DNA of 64,000 nt from 13-2-20CM-68-14 sp051955535 (GCA_051955535.1 JBQCGP010000075.1:1-64000); one strand, 5' to 3'; numbered from the stretch's first letter, positions 39,964 through 49,365 are shown. The notes: a model not told the origin generated them from the letters alone. Translations and numbers: made by a program.

Positions 39964-40854
39964 GTGACGCGCTCGGAGGCGAAGAGGGCCAAGCTTCGTT
40001 CGGCGCTCGCGTCAAACAGGCCTACCGTCGCCGTGGGCGCACACGACGCGATGACCGCGAACCTAATCGAGAACGGCGGCTTCGATGCAGTCTGGGTCAG
40101 CGGGCTTGGGGTCTCCACAATGACTTACGGCCTCCCCGACCTGAACCTGATCACGCTGACCGAGGCTCTCGCCGCAGCCGTCCGGATCGACGCCGCGACC
40201 TCCTTGCCCGTGATCGCCGATTGCGACAATGGATTCGGCAGCCTTTCGAACCTCGTCCGAACGGTCCGCGAGTACGAGCGCTCGGGCATCGCAGCGATCT
40301 GCGTCGAGGACAATACGTTCCCGAAGCGGAACAGCCTCTATCGGGGGGAGTCTCAGCGCGAATTGATTCCGCGGGAGGAGCAGGCCCGGCGGATCCGGGC
40401 TGCGAAGGACGCACAGGAGACGGCCGAGTTTTTCTTCATTGCGCGGGTCGAGGCCCTGATCGCCGGCTACGGTGTCGATGACGCATACGACCGTGCCATG
40501 TCATACGTCGAGGCCGGCGCGGATGCCTTACTCGTCCACTCGCGCGACAAGACGCTGGCCGACATCGAGGCCTTTCTCGAGCGCTGGGACGCCGCCCACA
40601 ACGTGCCTCTCGTTGCAGTCCCGACGCTCTTTCCAGACTTCACGGCCGACGAGCTCTTCGAGCGCGGCTTCCGCCTGATCATCTTCGCCAACCAGACGAT
40701 GCGCGCCGCCGTGCAGGCGACAACCGAGGTTCTCGAAACGCTTCGAGCGAAACGAAACGCGGCGGCCGTCGACCCCGAGATCATGTCGGTCGACGAGATT
40801 TTCCGGCTCGTCGGTACCCGAGAGGCGATCGAGCTCGAAGAGGGATCGGGTTAG
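39964..40854 (+). CDS. Phosphoenolpyruvate mutase/isocitrate lyase superfamily enzyme
   Basis: 296 residues from GTG at 39964, with GAGGGGG upstream. It has V-S-G-L-G-V-S, L-P-D, the metal site A-D-C-D-N-G-F-G, the loop E-D-N-T-F-P-K-R-N-S-L, A-R-V-E-A-L and L-V-H-S. PEP mutases carry E-D-K-x5-N-S; here the first Lys is Asn, while the later Lys and N-S are kept. The Cys of isocitrate and methylisocitrate lyases (K-R-C-G-H) is absent. PEP mutase starts phosphonate biosynthesis by making phosphonopyruvate. No phosphonopyruvate decarboxylase is visible; the upstream dehydrogenase could pull the reaction. The stop overlaps the convergent ATP-grasp gene by 4 bp. Confidence 0.82.
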   Translation: MTRSEAKRAKLRSALASNRPTVAVGAHDAMTANLIENGGFDAVWVSGLGVSTMTYGLPDLNLITLTEALAAAVRIDAATSLPVIADCDNGFGSLSNLVRTVREYERSGIAAICVEDNTFPKRNSLYRGESQRELIPREEQARRIRAAKDAQETAEFFFIARVEALIAGYGVDDAYDRAMSYVEAGADALLVHSRDKTLADIEAFLERWDAAHNVPLVAVPTLFPDFTADELFERGFRLIIFANQTMRAAVQATTEVLETLRAKRNAAAVDPEIMSVDEIFRLVGTREAIELEEGSG

Positions 40855-42023
40855 CGCGTCTTCCGTAGGACGTGAATCGTCAACCTGGCCGAGCCGATCA
40901 GGCTCGGTCGAACATCGCGCCAGTCGAGTAGCTGAAAGCGCAGGGGGTGAAGCAAACTCCTGATCCAGCCACCCGCCGTTAGGTCGCCGCGTCGCCAGAG
41001 CTGCCATGCGGAGCGCGTGTCCTCGACCGGGTTCCAGAGACGGACGCCCTCACGCGGCCGTGAGGTCTCGCCGTCCCTTCGAAGCGCACGGTCGTAAACA
41101 AATCGCGCCAGGTCCATCCCGCCGACGCGGGCGAGCTCGGTCGCACCGTCGAGCCTGTGGTTGCACTCGATCAGCTTGAGCTGGTCGTCTCGCGCGTCGC
41201 GCTTGAACTCGACCGACGCGAGCCCTCGAACACCGGCTCCGCGCAGGAAGGCAAGCCCGAGATCGCCTACCGCGGCGTCCCACTCGAGGAGGTAGTAACA
41301 CCCCCGCCCGAATCCTGGTGGGTACTGACGGACCTTCCTCCTCGTGTAATGGAGAAGGGGTCGCCCATCTCCGTCGACGTACGCCGTGCACGTCCAGAGT
41401 CTCTCGTCGCTCCCGGGCACGACTTCCGTGATCATGACGTCGAGCCCCAGCGTCGAGGTCTTGGTTCGTACTGCGTCGAACTCGTCCCGATCACGGATGA
41501 CGAAGACCTTCTGGCGCAGACCGAAGTGCCGTGCGAATTGGTACGAATGGCGAGGTTTCAGCGCGAGCGGGAAGCCGAGTTCCTCGACCGCTCGGCCGAG
41601 CGAGTCGGCGTCGTTCGCGAACCAGATTCGCGGAGTCGCGATCCCCAAACGACCGGCAAGCTCGTAGGTCTTCACTTTGTCGAGCATCGTGAGCACGACG
41701 TCGTCGTCCGCCTCGACCGTCCTGTACCCGAGGTCCTCGAGCTCGCTCCGTCTTCGGGCGACCAGTTCGAGCCCGTCGTCGCTTAACGGAAGAAGCACAC
41801 GAGGGTCTCCGGCGGTGCTGGAGAGCCAGTCGATCCAGCGGTCCTGCACGCCTTCGCCGCTCCCGAGATCGACGAACTGGGTGCAGTAGCGTGAGAACTG
41901 AACTGGGTCGATTCCGGCGGTGCCGAGTGCGTATACGTGTACCCCGTTCCTACCCAGGCTGCGCGCGACGGACACCGCGATGGCCTCACCGCCGAGTAAG
42001 ACGGCAGGGGGATTCGACCGCAC
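40851..42023 (-). CDS. ATP-grasp ligase (first of two)
   Basis: 390 residues from GTG at 42023, chosen because it lies 11 bp after the BY-kinase stop; the open frame runs on into that gene. It opens A-V-L-L-G-G-E-A-I-A-V-S-V-A-R-S-L-G-R-N-G-V. ATP-grasp features are M-L-D-K-V-K-T-Y-E-L-A, G-F-P-L-A-L-K-P-R-H-S, a V-M-I-T-E-V-V-P-G-S-D-E lid and L-I-E-C-N-H-R-L-D-G (metal-binding E/N). Such enzymes join a carboxylate to an amine through an acyl phosphate. It is related in shape to the ligase at 61122. Confidence 0.82.
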   Translation of the reverse strand: MRSNPPAVLLGGEAIAVSVARSLGRNGVHVYALGTAGIDPVQFSRYCTQFVDLGSGEGVQDRWIDWLSSTAGDPRVLLPLSDDGLELVARRRSELEDLGYRTVEADDDVVLTMLDKVKTYELAGRLGIATPRIWFANDADSLGRAVEELGFPLALKPRHSYQFARHFGLRQKVFVIRDRDEFDAVRTKTSTLGLDVMITEVVPGSDERLWTCTAYVDGDGRPLLHYTRRKVRQYPPGFGRGCYYLLEWDAAVGDLGLAFLRGAGVRGLASVEFKRDARDDQLKLIECNHRLDGATELARVGGMDLARFVYDRALRRDGETSRPREGVRLWNPVEDTRSAWQLWRRGDLTAGGWIRSLLHPLRFQLLDWRDVRPSLIGSARLTIHVLRKTR

Positions 42024-42034
42024 CGAAGGCGTAG

Positions 42035-43675
42035 CTACGAACGGTTGGGGCGGCCCTCGGACGCGTGGCGCTTGAGCCGATCTGCGGACGGCTGCAAGGC
42101 CTGAAACCTGGGCCGTGCGTTGCGGTGACCGGAGTCGTACCTTCCATAGCGCTCGCCCTCGTCTGTCGCGGTGACGACTACTCCGAGCTTGGGGCATCGG
42201 ATGGCAGCGAGGCTTCGGTTGAGCTCGTTCATTGTCGGCTGTCGAATGCGGTCGAGCCGCACGACGACCATGACTGCGTCGACGTACGTGCTGAGGACCG
42301 CGGGGTCGCCGGAAACGAGCATCGGCGTCGTGTCGACGAGGACGAAATCGGCCCGCGTTCCGAGTTGATCGATGATCGATTCCACGATGGGCCTCGTGAC
42401 GAACTCGCCGGGTTCGACTGGAAGGGGGCCGGCAGGCACCACCTCTAGGCTCCCGCCTGATTCGCGCCAGCCGGACGAACTCAGATCCGAGGACGCTCGT
42501 ACCCCGTTTCCCGACGTTCCCGCGACGGCGATTGCGTCGGCGAGATCGGCGTTACCCAGTGCAACATCGGTCAACCCCACGTGGCCGTCGAGAGAGAAGT
42601 AGTCGGCCAGACTTGGCCCTTGCAGATCCAGGTCGACGACGACGACATGATGGCCCCTACGGGCGAGCGCAATCGCTAGGTTCGCTGCGGTCGTCGACTT
42701 CCCCTCACCCGGAACGGCACTCGTGATGAGGATCTTCCTCGCCCGCTCGCCGTCGTTCGTGAAATCGAGGTTGGTGGCCAACATCCTGAACGCCTGAGCC
42801 CCGGCGCTGTGCGGTTCCTCCGCCACAACCAGCAGGTGTTCCTTTTTCAGGCGAGGAATCCGGCCGAGCAGAGGAAGACCGAGCGACGCCGCGGCCTCGC
42901 CCGCCGACCACACGCGTGGATCGAGCGTGTCGTACAGAAACGCCAGGCCGATCCCGAGTATGAGGCCCACGGCGAGGGCAAGCACGGCGTTGCGCAAAGG
43001 TCGCGGAGAGACCTTGACCGCAGGGCCGGCGTCCCTGACGACTGCCGACGGGGCAGTTTGCAGTGCCTGCAAGGTCGTGAGCTGGTTGCGTCTCTGGACG
43101 AGATCGCTGTGCAAGGGTGACCTGGCCTGGCCGGCAGCTTCGAGCGTATGAAGGCGGGTGGTTATGTCGGCGAGCGCGCTCTTCAGCGACTGCCGTTCGA
43201 GCTCGGCTGAGTAGAGCGTGAACTCCCGGGCATACGCGGTCGTCAGTCGACGCGCGAGCACGGGGTCACGATCGGTCACCTTGAAATCGAGCAGATCGGC
43301 ATCCGGATGAGCGTCCACACTCGACTCGGCGAGCAGGTATCCAGACCCCGCTTTAACGCCAACCGAATTGAGCGCCCGCTGAGCGATTGTCGGTACCCGG
43401 GCGAGTTCGGCCTGGGTGGCTGCTAGACGTTCGGGCGCCTGTGCCGCTGCTGGGTCCTGGATACCCGTCAGAGCTTGCGCAATGTCGGTCCTGTTGAGCA
43501 AGACCTCTGCCGATGATTGGTACTTCGCAGTTTGAAAGTGACTAACCAGGAGCGCGATGAGGGGGACGATCAGGACGCACTCGAGCACAACCCGCTTGCG
43601 CCGCCGTAGCACCATGATGTAGGCGCGCAGGGGTGACGCGTCCGTTCCATTCACATTGGCCGTCGGTGCGGTCAT
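42035..43675 (-). CDS. Wzz-type chain-length regulator fused to BY-kinase
   Basis: 546 residues from ATG at 43675. There is a TM helix at about 28-45, an extracytoplasmic coiled region and a second TM at about 235-255. The kinase domain has Walker A G-E-G-K-S-T at 323-328, Walker A' V-V-V-D-L-D-L-Q-G-P and Walker B V-L-V-D-T-T-P. The C-terminal Tyr cluster is poor: only two tyrosines (R-Y-G-R-Y-D) before the end. It controls polymer length and export with Wzy and Wzx. It probably shares a transcript with the ATP-grasp gene downstream. Confidence 0.9.
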   Translation of the reverse strand: MTAPTANVNGTDASPLRAYIMVLRRRKRVVLECVLIVPLIALLVSHFQTAKYQSSAEVLLNRTDIAQALTGIQDPAAAQAPERLAATQAELARVPTIAQRALNSVGVKAGSGYLLAESSVDAHPDADLLDFKVTDRDPVLARRLTTAYAREFTLYSAELERQSLKSALADITTRLHTLEAAGQARSPLHSDLVQRRNQLTTLQALQTAPSAVVRDAGPAVKVSPRPLRNAVLALAVGLILGIGLAFLYDTLDPRVWSAGEAAASLGLPLLGRIPRLKKEHLLVVAEEPHSAGAQAFRMLATNLDFTNDGERARKILITSAVPGEGKSTTAANLAIALARRGHHVVVVDLDLQGPSLADYFSLDGHVGLTDVALGNADLADAIAVAGTSGNGVRASSDLSSSGWRESGGSLEVVPAGPLPVEPGEFVTRPIVESIIDQLGTRADFVLVDTTPMLVSGDPAVLSTYVDAVMVVVRLDRIRQPTMNELNRSLAAIRCPKLGVVVTATDEGERYGRYDSGHRNARPRFQALQPSADRLKRHASEGRPNRS

Positions 43676-43836
43676 CGGGTTCCTTGATCCATTAGCTCTG
43701 GAGCGCGCGCCCTCAACGCCCGGCACGTGGGGTTCCAGGCTGCCTCACCATCGATTTTAGCCTGGACTCGTATAAATTCTAGAGGGGTATCGGCGCTTCC
43801 GGCCGATGCGGGACACTCCTGCGGCACACGAGACGA

Positions 43837-44928
43837 TTGCGAGACGCTGCTCTTCTCAAGGATCCCACGACCGAGATCCACCACTCGGTTGAGCCGCTTG
43901 CAGGCGAGTGGGACGATCTCGCCGAGCAGACCGCTGCTTCGCCGTTTCGTCGCCCGGGCTGGGTCGATGCCTGGTGGCGGGCGTTCGGAAAAGGCAAGCT
44001 CGAGATTCACACGATTCGTCAGAACGATCGCCTCGTTGCGCTGCTTCCGTTTTGCCGGCGTTTCGGAGCACTCTCTTCTACGACAAACTGGCACACGCCG
44101 GATTTCGGCCCGGTACTCGAAGACGATCGTGCAATGCGACCGCTCGCAGAGGCCGTGTTCGCGCGTCCGCAGAGGAAAGTCTCGCTCGCGTTCGTCGATG
44201 CCACGGGACCGACGCTCTCCGACTGTCGGGAGGCGGCCGCGGGAAGGGGCTACCGGGTATTGACGCGGGAGCTCGAGCGGTCGCCGTTCGTCCGGACCGA
44301 CGGCGAGTGGGAGGCATACGAGCGGGGACTGAGCCGGAACCTCCGCGGAGACGTGCGGCGCAGAATCCGCCGACTGAGCGAGCTTGGCGTGATGTCCGTC
44401 GAGGTGGTGGACGGAAGCGAGGGGCTCGACGACTATCTCGCAGAGGGGTTTCGGGTTGAGGCGGCCGGTTGGAAGGGTGAGCGAGACACTGCAATCGCCT
44501 CCCAGCCGGACACCGAGCGGTTCTATCGAGAGGTGGCAGGCTGGGCGAGGGAGCGTGGATGGCTTCGTCTGGCGTTCCTCCGTGTCGAAGGTCGTGCGAT
44601 CGCTTTCCACTACTGCATGGAGCACGAAGGGGTCCATTACTTCATCAAGGGCGGACACGACTCGTCGTACGACTCGTTCTCGCCGGGGAAGGTGCTGACG
44701 TACGAGATGCTCCTGCGCGCGTTCTCCAGTGAGCTGCGCAGCTACGAGTTTCTCGGTGGGGAGGATCCGTGGAAGCAGCTCTGGACCAACTCATTGCGCG
44801 AACGCAAGCTGTTTCAGGCGTTCGATAGATCACTGGCTGGCTCGGCCGAATGGGCGATCTTCCGGTACGGTCGCCCGCTGGCATGGAGGCTTTCCAGACG
44901 CTGGCCGCTGACGCTGATGCGGCGGTGA
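43837..44928 (+). CDS. GNAT/FemAB-like acyltransferase (CelD/BcsL type)
   Basis: 363 residues. It has two GNAT-like halves: W-D-D-L-A-E-Q-T-A-A-S-P-F-R-R-P-G-W at the N-terminus, and R-E-V-A-G-W-A-R-E-R-G-W-L-R-L-A-F-L then A-I-A-F-H-Y-C-M-E...Y-F-I-K-G-G-H-D-x-S-Y-D-S-F-S-P-G near the C-terminus. Such proteins occur in exopolysaccharide and cellulose loci and acylate sugars or lipids. The start is uncertain: TTG at 43837 lacks a clear ribosome-binding site. It is divergent from the BY-kinase gene. Confidence 0.82.
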   Translation: MRDAALLKDPTTEIHHSVEPLAGEWDDLAEQTAASPFRRPGWVDAWWRAFGKGKLEIHTIRQNDRLVALLPFCRRFGALSSTTNWHTPDFGPVLEDDRAMRPLAEAVFARPQRKVSLAFVDATGPTLSDCREAAAGRGYRVLTRELERSPFVRTDGEWEAYERGLSRNLRGDVRRRIRRLSELGVMSVEVVDGSEGLDDYLAEGFRVEAAGWKGERDTAIASQPDTERFYREVAGWARERGWLRLAFLRVEGRAIAFHYCMEHEGVHYFIKGGHDSSYDSFSPGKVLTYEMLLRAFSSELRSYEFLGGEDPWKQLWTNSLRERKLFQAFDRSLAGSAEWAIFRYGRPLAWRLSRRWPLTLMRR

Positions 44929-44952
44929 GATCGTGAGCCAGAGTTCGATCGC

Positions 44953-45873
44953 CTAACGAGTGCGGGCCCGGGCCGAGTCTCGGAAGTACAAGAAAAACCC
45001 GAGCGGCGATGTTGCAAGCCAGAGAAGCGGTTGGGGAGCCTCCGCTATCTGCTGTCGCAGGCCGACGCCCGCGTGAAGGGAGTACCGCGTGAAGTTCGCG
45101 TATCCCTTGAGAAGCACCGTTACGGGCTTCGGCCGATCGAGTGCGATCAAGGCCTTGTTGGAGAGGCGAAATCCGAGTGCGAAAGATTGCGCACCCGCGT
45201 CGACAGCCTCCGTGATTCCACCCGCCTGGTACTCCTTGAATCCCCAGACTTCGTCCACGAAACGCGACGCGTATCGATTCGCAATCTCGAGGAACACGAC
45301 GTCTTCGGTTACGTACTCGCCTCGGATGGAAGGGAATGGAAACTCGCGTAGGACGGCCGTGCGATACATCCCCATCTTGTCACCGAGGACGCGATGTCTA
45401 GCGACGATTGAAAAGTTGTCGGAGTCCAGGACCTTTTGCGGCATCGGCCGGCCCGACTCGACCGGTCTCCCGTCCGGAAAGGCGCACAACCCCTCGACGT
45501 TCGCGAAGTCCTCTCTATCCTCGGCGGGAATCGAGCTCCACTGCTCGATCATCCGCCCGAGGGCGTTCGGTGGGTACCAGTCGTCCGAGTCGATGACCGC
45601 GCAATAAGCGCCCCGTGCCTCCTGGACGCCCCGGTTGAACGCGATGTGCCGCCCGGCATTCGGCTGCCAGAAGTACCGAATCGGAAACGAGCGGCTCGCC
45701 TGCCACGTGCGGACGAGGTCGTCCGTTCCGTCCGTAGACCCATCGTCGATGATCACCCACTCGAAGTCGGTGAACGACTGGGCCAGCAGGCTTTCTCGCA
45801 AGCGTGGAAGGAGTGCCTTCCGGTTGTAAGTCGCGGTGAGAACCGTAACGGTCGGAGTGGCCGCACCCGACAT
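44953..45873 (-). CDS. Glycosyltransferase family 2
   Basis: 306 residues. A GT-A fold is shown by V-T-V-L-T-A-T-Y-N-R-K, V-I-I-D-D-G-S-T-D-G-T and the metal-binding A-V-I-D-S-D-D-W-Y. It adds one sugar to the lipid-linked repeat unit on the cytoplasmic side. It converges with the acyltransferase gene (24 bp between stops). Confidence 0.9.
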   Translation of the reverse strand: MSGAATPTVTVLTATYNRKALLPRLRESLLAQSFTDFEWVIIDDGSTDGTDDLVRTWQASRSFPIRYFWQPNAGRHIAFNRGVQEARGAYCAVIDSDDWYPPNALGRMIEQWSSIPAEDREDFANVEGLCAFPDGRPVESGRPMPQKVLDSDNFSIVARHRVLGDKMGMYRTAVLREFPFPSIRGEYVTEDVVFLEIANRYASRFVDEVWGFKEYQAGGITEAVDAGAQSFALGFRLSNKALIALDRPKPVTVLLKGYANFTRYSLHAGVGLRQQIAEAPQPLLWLATSPLGFFLYFRDSARARTR

Positions 45874-45929
45874 CGCTTGTTTCTCGCGCGTACGGGCTAT
45901 GCCGTCAGTCTATGGGGAAGCAAGGCGCC

Positions 45930-46955
45930 TCAGCCCTGCGCCGCGGCCGTGTAGCTGTCGGCCCGCACAGCCCCGTCCAGGTAGACGGTGTTGAGGCCGC
46001 CGAAGATCGCGCGGTAGAAGCCCTGCTTCCAGTAGACGCTGTAGCCGGGAACGTCAGCCATCGTCTGCGTGTAGGTCTGGGGCACGACCTCGCTGCCGTC
46101 CTGCCATAGCTGAACGAAGCCGACGTTCGGGTCGCGCGACCACTTGACCCGGAGTACGTAGTGGTACCAATGGTCGTAGTGGAGGCTGCCGAGGTTGCGG
46201 TAGATCATGCTGCTCGAGCTGTTGCAGTTGCCGGTCGGGTAGGTGTCGTCCTGGAAGTAGAGGTAGGGGGCGGACCCAGTCGCGTTGACACCTAGCTGGA
46301 CGCTCTCGGCGCACGAGCCCGGGTTGTGGAACTGGGTGAAGACGTTGAAGTTGGCGTAGTTCGGCCAGAAGCCGGAGGGGTTGCCGGCGGCCGGGAACAT
46401 CGTCCACCAGCCGTAGTACCACTCTTGCCCCTCATAACCGCCGGTGTTGGCGACGCTCGTGTAGACCTCGGCCCGGTCGGTCGAGCTTTGCACCGGGTTG
46501 TCGGGGCTCAAGACGAACTTGCCAGCGTCAGAGCCCTGGGCGACCGGGGTTGGGACGACGGAGGCGCAGGTGTTGCCGACATTCGTCAATGAGTAGCCGC
46601 CGCCGGTGCAGGCCGATTGGACGTCGGACCACTGGGAGAAGTTGCCCGTGTCGTAGTCGCCGCGGAAGAGGATCGTGCCCGGGCTTGAGGGCGGCGGCGG
46701 CGGAGGCGGAGGCGGCGGCGGTGGTGGTGGTGGGGTCGGGCTCGTGCTCGTGGTCGGCGCGGTGGTGCCCGTCGGGCTCGTCGTCGTCGTTGAGCTCGTC
46801 GTCGTTCCGGCCGAAGGCGTGGTTGTGGTAGCGGTCGTCGTCTGCGGTGGCTGACCTGTGTGGTGCCGCTTCGCGCCAGACCCCTTCGCGGTACCTGAAG
46901 CGGCGAACCCCGCGGCGAAGAGGAGGGCTGTGGCGGCGAGCGAAACAAGCTTCAT
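45930..46955 (-). CDS. Secreted heparin-lyase-like polysaccharide lyase, copy 1
   Basis: 341 residues. A signal peptide (1-24) is followed by a Thr/Ser/Pro linker with a run of about 15 prolines. The catalytic-type jelly roll (about 95-341) has F-R-G-D-Y-D-T-G-N-F-S-Q-W, D-R-A-E-V, G-x-E-W-Y-Y-G-W-W-T-M-F-P, F-N-V-F-T-Q-F-H-N and V-Y-W-K-Q-G-F-Y-R. This matches heparin lyase I-like (PL) proteins; cleavage by beta-elimination is expected but the substrate is unknown. It is divergent from a paralogue at 47060. Confidence 0.85.
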   Translation of the reverse strand: MKLVSLAATALLFAAGFAASGTAKGSGAKRHHTGQPPQTTTATTTTPSAGTTTSSTTTTSPTGTTAPTTSTSPTPPPPPPPPPPPPPPPSSPGTILFRGDYDTGNFSQWSDVQSACTGGGYSLTNVGNTCASVVPTPVAQGSDAGKFVLSPDNPVQSSTDRAEVYTSVANTGGYEGQEWYYGWWTMFPAAGNPSGFWPNYANFNVFTQFHNPGSCAESVQLGVNATGSAPYLYFQDDTYPTGNCNSSSSMIYRNLGSLHYDHWYHYVLRVKWSRDPNVGFVQLWQDGSEVVPQTYTQTMADVPGYSVYWKQGFYRAIFGGLNTVYLDGAVRADSYTAAAQG

Positions 46956-47059
46956 CTTCAGGCGTCTTATTCGGCCCGAGGGCGCCGCCGCTTTAACGCG
47001 GCCTAACTCTTTCGGGGGATCCCGAGAACTCTTGTGCGTTTAGTAGATTTCCGCATGCC

Positions 47060-48172
47060 GTGTCGGTAGGTCTTTGTACGTGTGCGGCTGCCCTGGTGTT
47101 CGTGGGCCTCGGCTTACCGGCCGCCGATGCCGGGCCTACGAAGGCCTTAAGTACCTGGCGGGGGGACTACGACACGGGCAACTTCTCCCAGTGGTCGGAG
47201 ATTCAGGCCTCGCGGACGAACAGCCACTACTCGGTATCGTCAGTCGGGGACAGCGCAGGGACCGTTGTCACCAGTCCCGTCCGCGAAGGCGGCCACGCAG
47301 CGGAGTTCATTACGTATCCGAATCGTGGTGCCTCGGACACCGACCGGGCCGAGGTCTACGTGGGGGTCAACACTACCCAGGGAACCGAGGGCAAGGATCG
47401 GTACTACGCCTGGTCGACGATGTTCCCCTCCGCCGGCAACAAGAATGGTTTCTGGCCCCGCGCGGGCGACTTCAACGTCTTCACCCAATGGCACAACGCG
47501 ACGAACCCGTGCGGAAACAACATCCAGCTCGGGATCGACGCGCGCTCGGGTCGCGGAGGGAACAAGATCTATACGGACCTGTCGAGCCGGAATCCGCGGA
47601 ACTGCGACGATTCGACACGCAACGCGCACGTCACGCTCGGCCGGTTGCGGTTCGACGTCTGGTACGACTTCGTTGCGCGGATCAAGTGGTCGGACAACGC
47701 CTCGGTCGGCTTCTACGAGCTCTGGATGAACGGCACACAGGTCGTGCGAAAAATGTTCGGCCAGACGATGGCGGACTCTCAAGGCGTGTACTGGAAGCAG
47801 GGCTTTTACCGATCCGCGTTTCCGCACACGAACACGGTCTACCAGGATGCTGCCATTCGAGGGCAGAGCCTGCGATCGGTGATGGGTACCTACAAGCTCT
47901 CGTTCGTCGGCCGGCCCAGGCTCGATTCGCCGACTGATCTGTCGATTTCTGCGAAGACCTTCGCTCAGGCGAGGGTGCGAATCCTTGTGATCGGGCCGGG
48001 TGGAGCGATCGTTGCGCGTGGCGTCCGCAGAGCCGACGGGAATGGACGGCTTGTCGTCGGCGTCCCACTCGCACCGGCAATCCACGGCCCCCTCCGGGTG
48101 GTCCTGAAGGCCCTCGTGAGCTCGAGGCTGCCAGCCTCGACGCGAGAGGCTGCAGTAAACGTAACGCTCTAG
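47060..48172 (+). CDS. Secreted heparin-lyase-like polysaccharide lyase, copy 2
   Basis: 370 residues from GTG at 47060. A signal peptide ends near A-D-A-G. The lyase domain follows directly (W-R-G-D-Y-D-T-G-N-F-S-Q-W, D-R-A-E-V-Y-V, R-Y-Y-A-W-S-T-M-F-P, F-N-V-F-T-Q-W-H-N, V-Y-W-K-Q-G-F-Y-R). It lacks the Pro/Thr linker of copy 1 and instead has a C-terminal about 85-residue beta domain that may bind sugar. The two genes are divergent, with 104 bp between starts. Confidence 0.85.
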   Translation: MSVGLCTCAAALVFVGLGLPAADAGPTKALSTWRGDYDTGNFSQWSEIQASRTNSHYSVSSVGDSAGTVVTSPVREGGHAAEFITYPNRGASDTDRAEVYVGVNTTQGTEGKDRYYAWSTMFPSAGNKNGFWPRAGDFNVFTQWHNATNPCGNNIQLGIDARSGRGGNKIYTDLSSRNPRNCDDSTRNAHVTLGRLRFDVWYDFVARIKWSDNASVGFYELWMNGTQVVRKMFGQTMADSQGVYWKQGFYRSAFPHTNTVYQDAAIRGQSLRSVMGTYKLSFVGRPRLDSPTDLSISAKTFAQARVRILVIGPGGAIVARGVRRADGNGRLVVGVPLAPAIHGPLRVVLKALVSSRLPASTREAAVNVTL

Positions 48173-48177
48173 CTCGG

Positions 48178-49362
48178 CTAGTAGACCGAGCTCCCGGCCG
48201 GCGGCTCCCCGTTCTCGACGAGGATCCTCCTGTATGCATCCGCTATCCGCCGGTAGTCGGCTACGCGCAGCGCGTTCCGTTCGGCCGCCACCGCCAGGCG
48301 TCCGCGGAGCGCGGGGTCGTCGAGCAGCCGCTCCAGACGTGCGACGAGAGTGTCGAGATCGCCCGCCGGGAACAGGTAGCCGCTCTGCCCGTCCTCGACG
48401 ACAACCCGGGCCTCGCCGACGTCCGAGACGACGACCGTCAGGCCGCTTGCCATCGCCTCGAGCATCGCCAGCGACAGGCCTTCATTCCGTGACGTGAGAA
48501 CGAAGATCTCGGACTGGGCGTAGACGTCCTCGATGTCGTGGCGAAAACCGAGGAAGTCGATCGCCTCGTCGACCCCGAGCTGCTTCGCCTCGGCCCGGAC
48601 CGCGTCTGCCAGCGGGCCATCACCGAGTACCGCCGCCCTCAGCTCGGGGCGGCGGGCCCTGAGCCGCGCGAATGCCCTGACGAAGTGCAGGGTCTGCTTG
48701 GTCGGGATCAGCCTGCCTGCCGTGACGAGCTGATAGAGCGGCTTGGCGCCGTTCGAGCGACTGAACCGCTCACGATTGACGCCGCCCGGGACGATCGCCA
48801 CTCGGTCGGCCGGTACGCCACGGTCGATGAGCGCAGCTCGCGATGCCGGCCCCATGACGACGATCACCGCGCACCCCCGAATCACCTTTACCAGTAGGGC
48901 CTCGAGCAGGCCGACGGGGCGCGGCAAGCGGCCGAGGATCCGGTTGTCCGACTTCCACCCCCCGCCCTGCCACTCGACCGGGCCGCCGATGATGTGGCAC
49001 ACCACGGGCCTCCGCAAGAGCAGGCCGACGATTCTGGCGTTGATCGTGTGAGGTACCAGGTTGTAGGAGACGATCCAGTCGGGCCTCTCTTTGCGGGCGA
49101 CGAGGATGCACGTGATGAGCTTCGCCCCCGCGCGACCGAAGATGCGCATCAGCGAGCTCCGCGGAACCACCGTCTGGAACTTCGGCATTGCGGGGCCGGG
49201 CTTGTCGCTGACGAGCGTGATCTGCTCGACTTCAGCTAGCTGGAGGATCGGCTCGAGATGAGCCCGTAGCTGGTTGGGGCCCAGCGTGACCGTTACGAGA
49301 ATGCGGAGCTCGCCCTGCTTGGTCGCCGCATCTGCCTGCGCCTTTTCGACAACCTCAGCCAT
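48178..49362 (-). CDS. Glycosyltransferase family 4 (GT-B)
   Basis: 394 residues. It has V-T-A-G-R-L-I-P-T-K-Q-T (nucleotide-sugar domain entry), L-G-F-R-H-D-I-E-D-V-Y-A and the E-x7-E site E-G-L-S-L-A-M-L-E-A-M-A-S-G. It is a retaining glycosyltransferase for the repeat unit. The start is 3 bp from the asparagine-synthetase-like gene stop, forming one minus-strand operon. Confidence 0.9.
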   Translation of the reverse strand: MAEVVEKAQADAATKQGELRILVTVTLGPNQLRAHLEPILQLAEVEQITLVSDKPGPAMPKFQTVVPRSSLMRIFGRAGAKLITCILVARKERPDWIVSYNLVPHTINARIVGLLLRRPVVCHIIGGPVEWQGGGWKSDNRILGRLPRPVGLLEALLVKVIRGCAVIVVMGPASRAALIDRGVPADRVAIVPGGVNRERFSRSNGAKPLYQLVTAGRLIPTKQTLHFVRAFARLRARRPELRAAVLGDGPLADAVRAEAKQLGVDEAIDFLGFRHDIEDVYAQSEIFVLTSRNEGLSLAMLEAMASGLTVVVSDVGEARVVVEDGQSGYLFPAGDLDTLVARLERLLDDPALRGRLAVAAERNALRVADYRRIADAYRRILVENGEPPAGSSVY

Positions 49363-49365
49363 CGC

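Noticed and set aside
43672..44658. 329-codon minus-strand frame over the acyltransferase gene
   Set aside because: No family features; the plus-strand GNAT/FemAB-like gene has clear motifs.
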